Source: a virus. From it: 56,103 nt of DNA. The notes below the pieces were generated by a model. It ran no database searches and was not told the DNA's origin. It saw only the letters and a program-made list of their open reading frames with translations. The DNA lies in the IMG/VR virus record IMGVR_UViG_3300034061_003450, positions 1-56,103 of that record; one strand, written 5' to 3'. Positions 8,571 to 15,486 of this stretch are shown piece after piece. Every line of letters begins with the position of its first letter. The stretch's first letter is position 1. Made by a program: the position numbers and the translations under genes.

Positions 8571-8573
8571 CCC

Positions 8574-8583
8574 GGAAAACTGC
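8574..8583 (+). promoter_or_regulatory. Late motif variant GGAAAACTGC
   Basis: One-base variant in a true intergenic gap, starting 33 bp before the ATG of the tail chaperone gene. The downstream CCGCGATGGC is also found after the minus-strand copy at 11802-11811. Confidence 0.5.
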
Positions 8584-8606
8584 CAAGAACGCCGCGATGG
8601 CCGATC

Positions 8607-9392
8607 ATGCCCCCGTCCCTGCCCTTTCACGTCAAGCCGCGGCAGGAAACCAGGGACGTCGGCTCTCCGGACATCGGCGTGCTCCGGCTGCCGGTGTTCC
8701 GCTCGCTGACGCTGGCCGAACGGATCCAGGTCCGCGAGGTGGACCGATCCGATGATCTGTTCAAGGCGACGGCCGAGCTCGTCATCACGATCACCGACCG
8801 CCAGGCGCCCGACCCGCTGCCCGATGGCTACGACCGGCAGGCTGAGATCACCCGGCACTATGCCGCGCTGACCCGCATCCTCGGCTCGATGGGCGGCGCT
8901 GCCGTCAACCTGGAACCATCCGAGGCCATCATCTCGGTTCTGTTCGCTGAGGAGATCCGTGAGCTGCAGCGCCAGAGCGAGGCGAATGAGGAGGCGAAGA
9001 TCGTCCGCGCCTGCACCGCGATCCTCAGCAGTCGGCTTGAGGAGTGCGCCGACTGGACGGACGACGACACCAGGACGCTGCCAGAAGACCTGATCTCGGC
9101 CATCTTCGCCTTCTTTCAGGCCGAGCAGGCGCACCTCGCCGAGCCGATCGACGTGGCGCAGCAGCAGAAAGCACTGGAGGCCGCCTTGGGGGAGTTGCGG
9201 CCGGCCGATGGCAGCCGGCCACCGAACCCGACTGGGGGGCCATCTTCTGGCGCCTCCGGGATGCCTTCCCCGGCGGTGATGAGTTCAGCCCCGAGCGATT
9301 CGGGAAGCTCACCGTCAGCTACATCTTCGAAGCCTGCGAAGCCGCGGAGAAGATCGAACGGCGCCGACTCCATCACAACGAGTTGCCCATAG
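8607..9392 (+). CDS. Tail assembly chaperone (G-like)
   Basis: 261 aa in the zero frame. The N-terminal half has the flavour of siphovirus tail chaperones (VFRSLTLAERIQVREV, then helical DLFKATAELVITITD and a helix-rich part to about residue 200). From about residue 205 it becomes a low-complexity Ser/Pro/Gly tail, the point at which another reading frame becomes the convincing one. It precedes the tube and tape measure genes, as such chaperones usually do. The pair with the overlapping -1 frame (9236-9865) matches the lambda G/GT arrangement. Confidence 0.72.
   Translation: MPPSLPFHVKPRQETRDVGSPDIGVLRLPVFRSLTLAERIQVREVDRSDDLFKATAELVITITDRQAPDPLPDGYDRQAEITRHYAALTRILGSMGGAAVNLEPSEAIISVLFAEEIRELQRQSEANEEAKIVRACTAILSSRLEECADWTDDDTRTLPEDLISAIFAFFQAEQAHLAEPIDVAQQQKALEAALGELRPADGSRPPNPTGGPSSGASGMPSPAVMSSAPSDSGSSPSATSSKPAKPRRRSNGADSITTSCP
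9234..9241 (+). other. Candidate -1 ribosomal frameshift site
   Basis: A run of six G (9234-9239) preceded by T is read as two glycine codons in the zero frame. Slipping one base back continues as Ala-Ile-Phe-Trp in the -1 frame, which then stays open to 9865 and looks coding. The fused product would be about 419 aa. A second G-rich spot at 9188-9192 is an alternative slip point. It is not a perfect X XXY YYZ heptamer because the base before the run is T. Confidence 0.5.
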
Positions 9393-9865
9393 CCGGCCTC
9401 CTCTGCTGGCACGCGAATAAAGAGAGGGACAGCAAGAAGAGGCCCGAGCCGTTCGTTCCCCGCGACTTCTGCTGGTGGGCGGAAAAGGCCGAACCGCCCA
9501 AGGGAACGGCAGAGGCCGGCGCGGCGATGCTGGAACTGATCAAGCGCGAGCAGTTCGGCGGCCAGTTCCACGGCCCCTGGACCGATGAGCTGGAGGAAGC
9601 CGGCGCGAAGGGCAAGGCGCCGGAGCTGCTGGCATGGGCGGCCGAGGATGCGATCCTGCTGGCGCCGCATCGGGTGGACGGCCAGCGGTGGGGCGGCTAC
9701 CTGATCGCGATGGCTGAGGCCAGTGGCCAGACGCGGGAGTTCTTCAATCAAGCCGGGGATTCAGTGTTGCTCGTGGTCCCCGAGACCGTTGGAGAAGAGG
9801 GCGAAGTTGAGGCGGATCCCCAGGCCGTTCTCCCCATTGCCGGATCACCCGCCGCAGACGATTGA
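9236..9865 (+). CDS. Tail assembly chaperone, frameshift extension (GT-like)
   Basis: Open -1 frame overlapping the end of the G-like gene. From DWGAIFWRLRDAFPGG onward the sequence is convincing protein (RFGKLTVSYIFEACEAAEKI, then LLCWHANKERDSKKRPEPF), while upstream in this frame it is Arg/Gly-rich noise, so no independent start is likely. I read it as the T domain made by -1 slippage near 9234. It could instead be a separate gene with an unseen start. The end overlaps an antisense AP2-like frame. Confidence 0.65.
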   Translation, partial: GAIFWRLRDAFPGGDEFSPERFGKLTVSYIFEACEAAEKIERRRLHHNELPIAGLLCWHANKERDSKKRPEPFVPRDFCWWAEKAEPPKGTAEAGAAMLELIKREQFGGQFHGPWTDELEEAGAKGKAPELLAWAAEDAILLAPHRVDGQRWGGYLIAMAEASGQTREFFNQAGDSVLLVVPETVGEEGEVEADPQAVLPIAGSPAADD

Positions 9866-10007
9866 CCTGCCCTTCCGCTTCGGTCACCGATGGGAAGTAA
9901 CCGAGGGAGAGCTGCCGACCTCGATACCAGACCCGCGCCTGCCACGGTCGCTTCCGGTTCCTTGGCCGATGCGCAACACCAGGCGGCAAGGTGCCGTGGG
10001 GAATCAC
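9744..10007 (-). CDS. AP2-like DNA-binding domain protein, antisense
   Basis: 87 aa from a GTG start on the minus strand. Residues 12-50 read RNRKRPWQARVWYRGRQLSL and then GYFPSVTEAEGQVNRLRR, a pattern close to AP2-type DNA-binding domains of phage and cyanobacterial proteins. The last 35 residues are low-quality Pro/Arg sequence. It overlaps the 3' end of the chaperone extension and otherwise fills the only gap before the tail tube gene. A minus-strand motif GGGAAACTGA (10042-10051), a one-base variant of the late motif, lies 44 bp upstream. Could be a remnant of a mobile endonuclease or a real small regulator. Confidence 0.5.
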   Translation of the reverse strand: MIPHGTLPPGVAHRPRNRKRPWQARVWYRGRQLSLGYFPSVTEAEGQVNRLRRVIRQWGERPGDPPQLRPLLQRSRGPRATLNPRLD

Positions 10008-10041
10008 AGGTTACAGCGGCGGGACTGCTGAGGGGGACAGA

Positions 10042-10051
10042 TCAGTTTCCC
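10042..10051 (-). promoter_or_regulatory. Late motif variant on the minus strand (GGGAAACTGA)
   Basis: One-base variant, oriented toward the antisense AP2-like gene whose GTG start is at 10007. It lies just before the tail tube gene on the other strand. Confidence 0.35.
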
Positions 10052-10055
10052 GCTC

Positions 10056-10913
10056 ATGGCCCGCGCATTTGGTTACAGGGTGTATGGCCAGCTCCTGAAA
10101 CCCAGTTTTGTTGACGCGGCGATTGCTGCGGTGGCGGCTGCTGAAGCTTCGCGGAACGTGACCGGCGTGGGCGGGTTCATGGACATCTCCACGCTGGTCA
10201 GCGCCGCTGCGACCGTTGACCAGGGCGGCCTTGGGGTGGGCGAGATTTACAACATCACCCTCAACCGTGCGACCCGGACCGTCACCAATGCGGCGCTGGC
10301 ATCGAACGTGGCGACGCTGACGATTGGCACGCACAACGTTACCGTCGGCGCTCGGATTGTGGTTGCCGACCTGCCGTCGCCGTTCGTCAGCCTGAACGGG
10401 ACCTACACCGTGACGGCCATCGCGGCGACGACCGTAAGCTATGCCCTGACCGGATCGAACATCACCAGCGCGTCGGTTGCAGCCGGCACCGTGACCGGGG
10501 GCGAGGACCTGAAGATGGACGGGACCGATAAGCCGTTCAGGATTCTGGGTCTGCAGTCGGTGGGATTCAGCAGCGATACCAGCTCGGATCAGGACGAGAC
10601 CATGGACGACGAGTCCGGCGGCTATGTCCGAGCGGAACCCGCCAGCAAGAATGGCAGCCTGGATCTCGCAGGGAAGGCCAATCTGTACGACTCGGCCTAC
10701 AAGTTGATGCGATTGGCGGAGAAGCGGAACGTGGCGGACGGCATCATGGCGAAGATCGTCAGAGTCGGGCCGAGGGGCATCGATGAGTACCAGTTTGGCG
10801 TCGGGTTCTTCAGTGGTATTGAATCGCCGGCCGATGCTGGAACCACGGTGAAGTGGAGCAGCACGTTCGAGTTCGACTCGGCGCCGGGGCTGGTGTTCGC
10901 GAACGCCGCCTGA
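10056..10913 (+). CDS. Major tail tube protein with Ig-like insertion
   Basis: 285 aa. N- and C-terminal parts fit a tail tube subunit (FKMDGTDKPF-type core around residues 150-190, then GIDEYQFGVGFFSGIESPAD and TTVKWSSTFEFDS near the end). Residues about 78-149 form an inserted Ig-like beta module (NVATLTIGTHNVTVGARI, then FVSLNGTYTVTAIAATTVSY) that recurs in the capsid decoration protein at 24294-24980. Such domains usually stand out from the tail surface. Followed directly by antisense remnants of a toxin gene that begin 2 bases after its stop. Confidence 0.78.
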   Translation: MARAFGYRVYGQLLKPSFVDAAIAAVAAAEASRNVTGVGGFMDISTLVSAAATVDQGGLGVGEIYNITLNRATRTVTNAALASNVATLTIGTHNVTVGARIVVADLPSPFVSLNGTYTVTAIAATTVSYALTGSNITSASVAAGTVTGGEDLKMDGTDKPFRILGLQSVGFSSDTSSDQDETMDDESGGYVRAEPASKNGSLDLAGKANLYDSAYKLMRLAEKRNVADGIMAKIVRVGPRGIDEYQFGVGFFSGIESPADAGTTVKWSSTFEFDSAPGLVFANAA

Positions 10914-10914
10914 G

Positions 10915-11022
10915 GGTAGGCAGCAGGCGGTTCAAGTAGCGCAGGAGGGTCTGCTGGGTGGAGCGGTCGAGCTTCTTCAGCTGACCCTTGGCCGTTTCAG
11001 AGAACCTCAGGGTCCAGGCCAA
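10915..11022 (-). pseudogene. RelE-family toxin, truncated remnant
   Basis: Only about 36 residues with clear RelE/ParE-type sequence remain: AWTLRFSETAKGQLKKLDRS followed by TQQTLLRYLNRLLPT. Homology stops at the stop codon of the tail tube gene on the other strand; the frame then runs antisense into it without meaning. Active toxins of this family are about 85-95 aa and need C-terminal residues, so this stub should be inactive. The apparent start is TTG and lies inside the antitoxin gene (26-base overlap), as in intact relBE operons. Confidence 0.75.
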
Positions 11023-11233
11023 GTTCGCTCACCACTTCATCGAAGCTGTAGGTCCGCTCCTTGCCCAAGCGAACCCGCTCAGCAACTGCCGCGCCCAGGT
11101 AGGCGTCCTCGAGATCCTCGAGGCCTTGCTCGATCAGCTCGCGGACGTAGTAGGCCTTGCTGCGGCCAGTGGTTTCAGCGAGGCGACCCAGGCGGGCCTC
11201 AACACCTGGGTCGAGCCGAACAGAGGTAGGCAT
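10997..11233 (-). CDS. RelB-type antitoxin, ribbon-helix-helix
   Basis: 78 aa, complete. The N-terminal part TSVRLDPGVEARLGRLAETT followed by GRSKAYYVRELIEQGLEDLED is a ribbon-helix-helix DNA-binding fold. The C-terminal tail RTYSFDEVVSELGL would wrap the toxin. Because the adjoining toxin is cut to a stub, this is now an orphan antitoxin. Retained orphan antitoxins in phages can neutralise host toxins of the same family; they can also be plain debris. A 12-bp inverted repeat 13 bases upstream of the start is a likely operator. Confidence 0.85.
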   Translation of the reverse strand: MPTSVRLDPGVEARLGRLAETTGRSKAYYVRELIEQGLEDLEDAYLGAAVAERVRLGKERTYSFDEVVSELGLDPEVL

Positions 11234-11245
11234 CGGCTTGCGATC

Positions 11246-11257
11246 GGTGTATTCACC
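11246..11257. promoter_or_regulatory. Putative antitoxin operator
   Basis: GGTGTATTCACC, an inverted repeat with GGTG/CACC arms, lies 13 bases before the antitoxin ATG. RHH antitoxins normally repress their own promoter through such short palindromes. A TTGACG hexamer further upstream on the minus strand (about 11292-11297) could be the -35 box. Confidence 0.4.
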
Positions 11258-11399
11258 CTAGACCGGGAAAGTGTCACGGATCGGCCGGTTCGTCAATCAT
11301 GCGGCGAATCACACCGGACGGCAGCGGCCGGCGGGGCAGGCGGCGGGTATCATCAGCACAGCCCCCTAGGGGGCCTGTTGCGTCAAGGGGCGTTACCCT

Positions 11400-11512
11400 T
11401 GGTGTAGCTGGAAAACTCACCTGATACTCCGGGTGGGCGATCCCAGATCCGGCGCCGCTCAAAGCAAGGATCTGGGGATGGATTAGGGAGGGGCTCTAGG
11501 GCCCCTTTCTTA
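11400..11512 (+). ncRNA. Candidate small structured RNA
   Basis: The gap 11234-11527 has no convincing protein gene but has several stem-loops on the + strand. CTCACC (11415-11420) pairs with GGTGGG (11432-11437). CCCAGATCC (11443-11451) pairs perfectly with GGATCTGGG (11468-11476). A terminator hairpin follows at 11489-11506. A near copy of the late motif, GGAAAACTCA, starts at 11410. This could be an RNA of about 100 bases. A 17-codon GTG frame (11433-11486) is an alternative reading, and a decayed gene end is another. Confidence 0.4.
11489..11511 (+). terminator. Rho-independent terminator
   Basis: AGGGGC (11489-11494) and GCCCCT (11501-11506) form a 6-bp stem with a 6-base loop, followed by TTTCTTA. 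It ends the candidate small RNA and, read on the other strand, lies just past the end of the leftward gene 11528-11779. Confidence 0.7.
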
Positions 11513-11527
11513 TTGGGCTGGGGTCGC

Positions 11528-11779
11528 TCACATCAACGGATCATCCCAAGGCGCCGGCACCGTCTCAGGGATCCCCGGCATGGTGGCGCCGCAGTGCTGA
11601 CGGATCATCCACTGGGTCGCCGCCTTCTGGGTCTGCCACGCCTGCAGCAGCAGCTTGGCCAGCTTGCGCAGCTCCCCCACGTCGGACGTGCCATCGATGG
11701 TCCGGCCCATGCGTTCCAGCTCGAACTGTTGCGCGATCGTCAGCTCCATCGCCTGGATCGAGGACACTGGATCAGCCAT
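11528..11779 (-). CDS. Small helical protein, possibly NblA-like
   Basis: 83 aa on the minus strand. The core MELTIAQQFELERMGRTID followed by ELRKLAKLLLQAWQTQKAA is two amphipathic helices. The LTIAQQFEL block resembles the LSLEQQFxL opening of NblA, the small phycobilisome-degradation adaptor known from freshwater cyanophages, and the second helix resembles small conserved cyanobacterial proteins of unknown function. The match is short, so this is a hypothesis. A GGAAAACTGC motif on the minus strand starts 32 bp before its ATG, so it seems to be expressed with the late genes though divergent from them. Confidence 0.6.
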   Translation of the reverse strand: MADPVSSIQAMELTIAQQFELERMGRTIDGTSDVGELRKLAKLLLQAWQTQKAATQWMIRQHCGATMPGIPETVPAPWDDPLM

Positions 11780-11801
11780 CGCGGGAGCGCAGAAACTTGG
11801 T

Positions 11802-11823
11802 GCAGTTTTCCCGGGGAAACTGA
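11802..11823. promoter_or_regulatory. Back-to-back late motifs between divergent genes
   Basis: GGAAAACTGC on the minus strand (11802-11811) and GGGAAACTGA on the plus strand (11814-11823) face away from each other with 2 bases between. Each starts 30-32 bp before the start codon of the gene it faces (11779 minus, 11844 plus). The arrangement shows that the motif follows gene direction and does not depend on an overlapping stop codon. Confidence 0.6.
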
Positions 11824-11843
11824 GGGGAGATGCTGCGGCTGGA

Positions 11844-12017
11844 ATGGGGATCACGAGCGACTGGGGCCATATCGGGCGGTTTGCATGGCTCAACTCCCGC
11901 CAGTTCGCCGTCAACGCCAAAGTCAATGACACGCCAATCGGCAAGATCCGATTGCAGATGTGGGGCAACTGGGGCTGGGGTGAGATTTCCGTAGGCGAGG
12001 TCGAGCACATCCGATGA
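11844..12017 (+). CDS. Small Trp/Gly-rich hypothetical protein
   Basis: 57 aa (MGITSDWGHIGRFAWLNSRQ at the start, MWGNWGWGEISVGEVEHIR at the end). Not recognised. It is beta-like and aromatic. Its stop overlaps the start of the next gene by 4 bases (ATGA), which supports it being translated. Confidence 0.6.
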   Translation: MGITSDWGHIGRFAWLNSRQFAVNAKVNDTPIGKIRLQMWGNWGWGEISVGEVEHIR

Positions 12018-12448
12018 CCCTCCCAACCGACCCCCTCGGCGTCCACGACCTCCTGGCGGCCGACACCGCGCTGATGGCACTGGTGGGCACCTATGCGCTG
12101 GCCGACGGCACCACGCGGCCGGCGATTGCCACCCTCTGGCCCAATGAACGCGGCCCCGGCGGCAACACCACGGCCGGCGTCGAGGTGGTCGTCGCCCGGG
12201 GCACCAGCGGCACCGCCGAGACGTTCCTCTCCGGCGGCGAGGCCATCACCCGCGTGATCAGGCTGTATGTGACGCAGTGGCAGCCGGCCAGCGGCACTGC
12301 CAATCTGGAGGCCGCCGTCGTGCGGATCGGTCAGCTCCTGCCCGGCGCCACCTGGCAACCCATCAACCTCCCGGATGGCTTGACCGGCCTCGGGCAATAC
12401 GCGGTGCGATGGGACGCGGAAGAGGCTGACCGCTGGGCGGAAAACTGA
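12014..12448 (+). CDS. Probable tail terminator / minor tail protein
   Basis: 144 aa. The opening DPLGVHDLLAADTALMALVG, a beta-rich middle and ETFLSGGEAITRVIRLYVTQW fit the mixed alpha/beta size class of siphovirus tail terminators that cap the tail tube. It lies immediately before the tape measure gene, though terminators are more often before the tube gene. Its last codons Glu-Asn-stop are late motif copy 3. Confidence 0.55.
   Translation: MTLPTDPLGVHDLLAADTALMALVGTYALADGTTRPAIATLWPNERGPGGNTTAGVEVVVARGTSGTAETFLSGGEAITRVIRLYVTQWQPASGTANLEAAVVRIGQLLPGATWQPINLPDGLTGLGQYAVRWDAEEADRWAEN
12439..12448 (+). promoter_or_regulatory. Late motif copy 3 (GGAAAACTGA)
   Basis: Exact copy ending in the stop of the previous gene, followed by GGCAATAGG, and starting 30 bp before the GTG of the tape measure gene. 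Confidence 0.6.
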
Positions 12449-12468
12449 GGCAATAGGCGGGGCAGCGG

Positions 12469-15468
12469 GTGTCGGATTTCCAGATCAGCGTCGACCTGGA
12501 TACGGCCGGCATCCTGCAGGGCTTCCGGCAGATCGAATCCCAGGCGCAGGCGAGTGGGCAGAAAGCCGGCCTCGGGATTCAGGACGGCCTGAACCGCTTC
12601 GGCAAGCGCAGCATCGCGGCGCTGTCGGAGGAGCTGGCCAGGCTGCAGAGCCGGCAGGTGCGGCTGAACGTTGACAGCTCGGCGTTCGCCAAGACAGGAG
12701 CGAAGATCCGCGAGCTTGAGGGGCTGATCCAGCAGGTGAACCGCCGGCAACTCGCGGTCAACACCGACCCGCGGTCGCTGGTGGTGATGCGGCAGAGGGT
12801 GGCCGACCTGAACAGCGAGCTCGAAAGGGTGAAGGTTGGAAGTCCGGCGTTCAAGGCGCTGAAGCGGGACGTGGCAGGCGCCGCCGCCGAGCTGGACAAG
12901 GCAGAGAAGGCCGCCGGTCGTGCTCAGCGTGGTTTCGGTGGCCTGATCCAGACCCTTGCCGGCCTGGGTGCCGGCGCGGCGGTGCTCGGGTTCTTCCGGT
13001 CGTCCATCAATGAGGCGATCGAACTGGAGACGATCACCCGCAAGCTGTCCAACACCCTCGGCGCCCAAGGTGCAGCCGGTGCGCTGTCGTTCACCCGGAA
13101 GCTATCCGCCGATCTGGGACTGTCGTTCAAGACCCTGGCCGGCACCTTCGCCAGCTTCACCGCTGCAGCATCGGCGGCGAACGTGCCGATGGAGGTTCAG
13201 AAAGACCTATTCGCCGCCGTCGCCAAGACCGGCCAGGCGCTGGGCCTCAGCAATGACGAGCTCAGCGGATCCCTCCTGGCGCTGCAGCAGGTGGCGTCGA
13301 AGGGCACCGTGCAGATGGAAGAACTCCGCGGCCAGCTCGGCGAGCGGATGCCCATTGCGTTCGCCGCAACCGCCAAGGGCCTCGGGATCACGTCCGCGGA
13401 ACTGATCAAGCTGGTGGAATCCGGCAAGCTCACTGCCTCGCAATTCTTCCCTGCCCTCACCAAGGGCCTTAACGAGCTGACCGCCGGCTCCGGCGGCGTC
13501 GAGACCGCAGCGCAGAACTTCCAGAAGCTCGCCAACGCCTGGACTGATCTGCAGGCATCGTTCGGCACCAGTCTGCTGCCGATCGTCACCAAGCAGGTGA
13601 CCACGTTGACCCAGGCGCTTGAAGGGCTGGGGGTGGAGTTGAAGGCGAAGGAGCTCCGCCAGTCGTTCGGCCTGTCAGTGGACGAGGCGGAGCAACTGGT
13701 GGGGATCCTCGGCGAGATCCAGACCCGCTACAACCTCTCCGCGCAGCAGGCGAAGAACCTCCTCAGCGTGGCGATCGCCAACACCGGCGCCAGTCGCGAT
13801 TGGTTCGGTGAGCTGAATCTGGGCGGGAAGCGATTCGAGAAGGTTCAGCTCAACCTGAACGACCTGGCGAAGCAGTTCCGGGCGACGAACCGCGACCTGG
13901 TGGCGGAGAAGCAGAAGGAAGGCCAGGCGGCTGTGACGCTGGCGGACCAGGAGGCGAATCGGGTCAAGCTGAAGCGCGAATCCCTCGCCCTCAGCCTCGC
14001 CGAGGTGGATGCGGTCACCGCCGTCGCCGCGGCACAGGCCAGGGCTGCATCGGCTGCCGCCGGCCTGGCGATCAGCCAGCGGGATGCGGTGCTCTCCTAC
14101 GGCAGCGCCGTGCAAGGGGTCGAGCAGAGCCGGTTCGACATCGCCCGGTCGTTCAATCAATACGAGCTCAGCCAGCTACAGGAGCGGGGCGCGAGTGAGG
14201 CGCAACTGCGGGCGAAGCGGAAGGAAGGTGAGGCGATCGAACTGCAGGCGCTGCAGGCCAAGATCCAGAGCACCAGGGTGATGCAAGGCGTCGAGCTGCA
14301 GACGTTGAGCATCAAACAGCAGCAGGCGCGACTGGAGGCGGCAACGTCCCTTGATCAGGCGGTGCTGGCGGCGAAGAAAGCAGCGCTCGCGGTTGATCAG
14401 GCATCGCTGGAGACCGACGTGAAGAAACGGGACGTGGCGGTGCAGCAGGCGCAGGCGAACCTGGAGATTGCCAATCTCGACTTGCGGGCGGCGCTCGGGA
14501 AGAAAGCGGCGCTCGAACAACTGCAGCCGCTGGAGGCTGCGACTGTGCTCGCCACTCAGGCGACGGCGCGGAACCAGCAGGCGGCCGAAGCCGCTGCCAA
14601 GGACTACGGCGTGGCCGTCGACGGCACGCTGGTCAAAATCAAGGGCATCGCGGGCGAGTTCCAGGGCCTGTCCACCGCGACCGGTCTCGCCGCCGATCAG
14701 CAACGCCGGCTGGCGGACCTGGCCCAAGCCACCGGGCTGCAGACCAGGATCGCCGCGGATGGGTCGGTGGAGATCGGGCAGGCGATCAAGGGATCGACCG
14801 GTGGCGCGAATGCCCTCGCCGGGTCGTTCACCAAGGTGGGCGATGCGGCACCGACGGCGGCGCAGGGTGCGAGGGACTTTGCCGGGTTCCTGTCCAAGGG
14901 GCAGAACTTCGCCAAGGGGATCGCCGGGGTGGGCATCGACACAGTGGTAGGTAGCGCCGCTCAGAAAGCCGGCGGACTGGCCCAGCAGATGAACAGCGCC
15001 GCCAACGCCGCCGACCGGTTCTACGGCTCCCTCCTCAACGCCTCCGGCCTCCCCGGCGCGTACTTCACCGGCGGCCCGGTCGGTGCCGGCGAGCGGATCC
15101 GCATCAATGATGGCCCGGGTGGGCGGAGCCTGGGGCAGGAGTCGTTCCTGTCCAGCAGCGGTAGCCTCAGCCTGATCAATCGCCCGGCCAACAGCCTCTG
15201 GGTCACCCCGTCGAGCGGCATGGTGGTGCCGGCGGCGGTGACCGATCAGCTCAAGTCCGCGGGGGCGTTCGGGCCCACCAAGACGCTATCCAGGGTGACA
15301 CCAAGGGCGGCCGGCGGGGATCCCGCGACCGCTGCCCTGGCCGTGGAAGTCTCCCGACTCCGCGCCGAGGTGAGCGAGCTGAACCGCAAGCGCTGGGACG
15401 TCAACGTGCAACTCCGCCAGGACGGCAGCGGCCTCCGGATGCAGCGGATGCTCAACAACATGAGCTGA
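12469..15468 (+). CDS. Tape measure protein
   Basis: 999 aa from a GTG start; sets tail length and is the largest helical protein of the tail. The N-terminal 150 residues are coiled coil. Residues about 180-330 contain the conserved tape-measure core: FKTLAGTFASFTAAAS, then GSLLALQQVASKGTVQMEEL, GQLGERMPIAFAATAKGL and SGKLTASQFFPALTKGL. A long Gln/Ala-rich coiled-coil section (residues 470-720) follows. At about 3 bases per residue spacing the length would give a tail of ordinary siphovirus size. Confident assignment. Confidence 0.93.
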   Translation: MSDFQISVDLDTAGILQGFRQIESQAQASGQKAGLGIQDGLNRFGKRSIAALSEELARLQSRQVRLNVDSSAFAKTGAKIRELEGLIQQVNRRQLAVNTDPRSLVVMRQRVADLNSELERVKVGSPAFKALKRDVAGAAAELDKAEKAAGRAQRGFGGLIQTLAGLGAGAAVLGFFRSSINEAIELETITRKLSNTLGAQGAAGALSFTRKLSADLGLSFKTLAGTFASFTAAASAANVPMEVQKDLFAAVAKTGQALGLSNDELSGSLLALQQVASKGTVQMEELRGQLGERMPIAFAATAKGLGITSAELIKLVESGKLTASQFFPALTKGLNELTAGSGGVETAAQNFQKLANAWTDLQASFGTSLLPIVTKQVTTLTQALEGLGVELKAKELRQSFGLSVDEAEQLVGILGEIQTRYNLSAQQAKNLLSVAIANTGASRDWFGELNLGGKRFEKVQLNLNDLAKQFRATNRDLVAEKQKEGQAAVTLADQEANRVKLKRESLALSLAEVDAVTAVAAAQARAASAAAGLAISQRDAVLSYGSAVQGVEQSRFDIARSFNQYELSQLQERGASEAQLRAKRKEGEAIELQALQAKIQSTRVMQGVELQTLSIKQQQARLEAATSLDQAVLAAKKAALAVDQASLETDVKKRDVAVQQAQANLEIANLDLRAALGKKAALEQLQPLEAATVLATQATARNQQAAEAAAKDYGVAVDGTLVKIKGIAGEFQGLSTATGLAADQQRRLADLAQATGLQTRIAADGSVEIGQAIKGSTGGANALAGSFTKVGDAAPTAAQGARDFAGFLSKGQNFAKGIAGVGIDTVVGSAAQKAGGLAQQMNSAANAADRFYGSLLNASGLPGAYFTGGPVGAGERIRINDGPGGRSLGQESFLSSSGSLSLINRPANSLWVTPSSGMVVPAAVTDQLKSAGAFGPTKTLSRVTPRAAGGDPATAALAVEVSRLRAEVSELNRKRWDVNVQLRQDGSGLRMQRMLNNMS

Positions 15469-15473
15469 CCGCC

Positions 15474-15483
15474 GGAAAACTGA
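15474..15483 (+). promoter_or_regulatory. Late motif copy 4 (GGAAAACTGA)
   Basis: Exact copy in the 18-base gap after the tape measure stop, ending only 3 bases before the next ATG. Spacing here differs from the 28-34 bp class. Confidence 0.5.
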
Positions 15484-15486
15484 GGT

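Noticed and set aside
9044-9235. Upstream part of the chaperone -1 frame from an ATG at 9044
   Set aside because: Arg/Gly-rich, opposite in quality to the zero frame, which is convincing here. The frame is used only after about 9236.
11396-11470. tRNA-like look of GGTGTAGCTGG with two stems
   Set aside because: No acceptor stem pairs, the anticodon loop would be 10 bases, and no T-loop GGTTC is present. Kept only as a candidate structured RNA.
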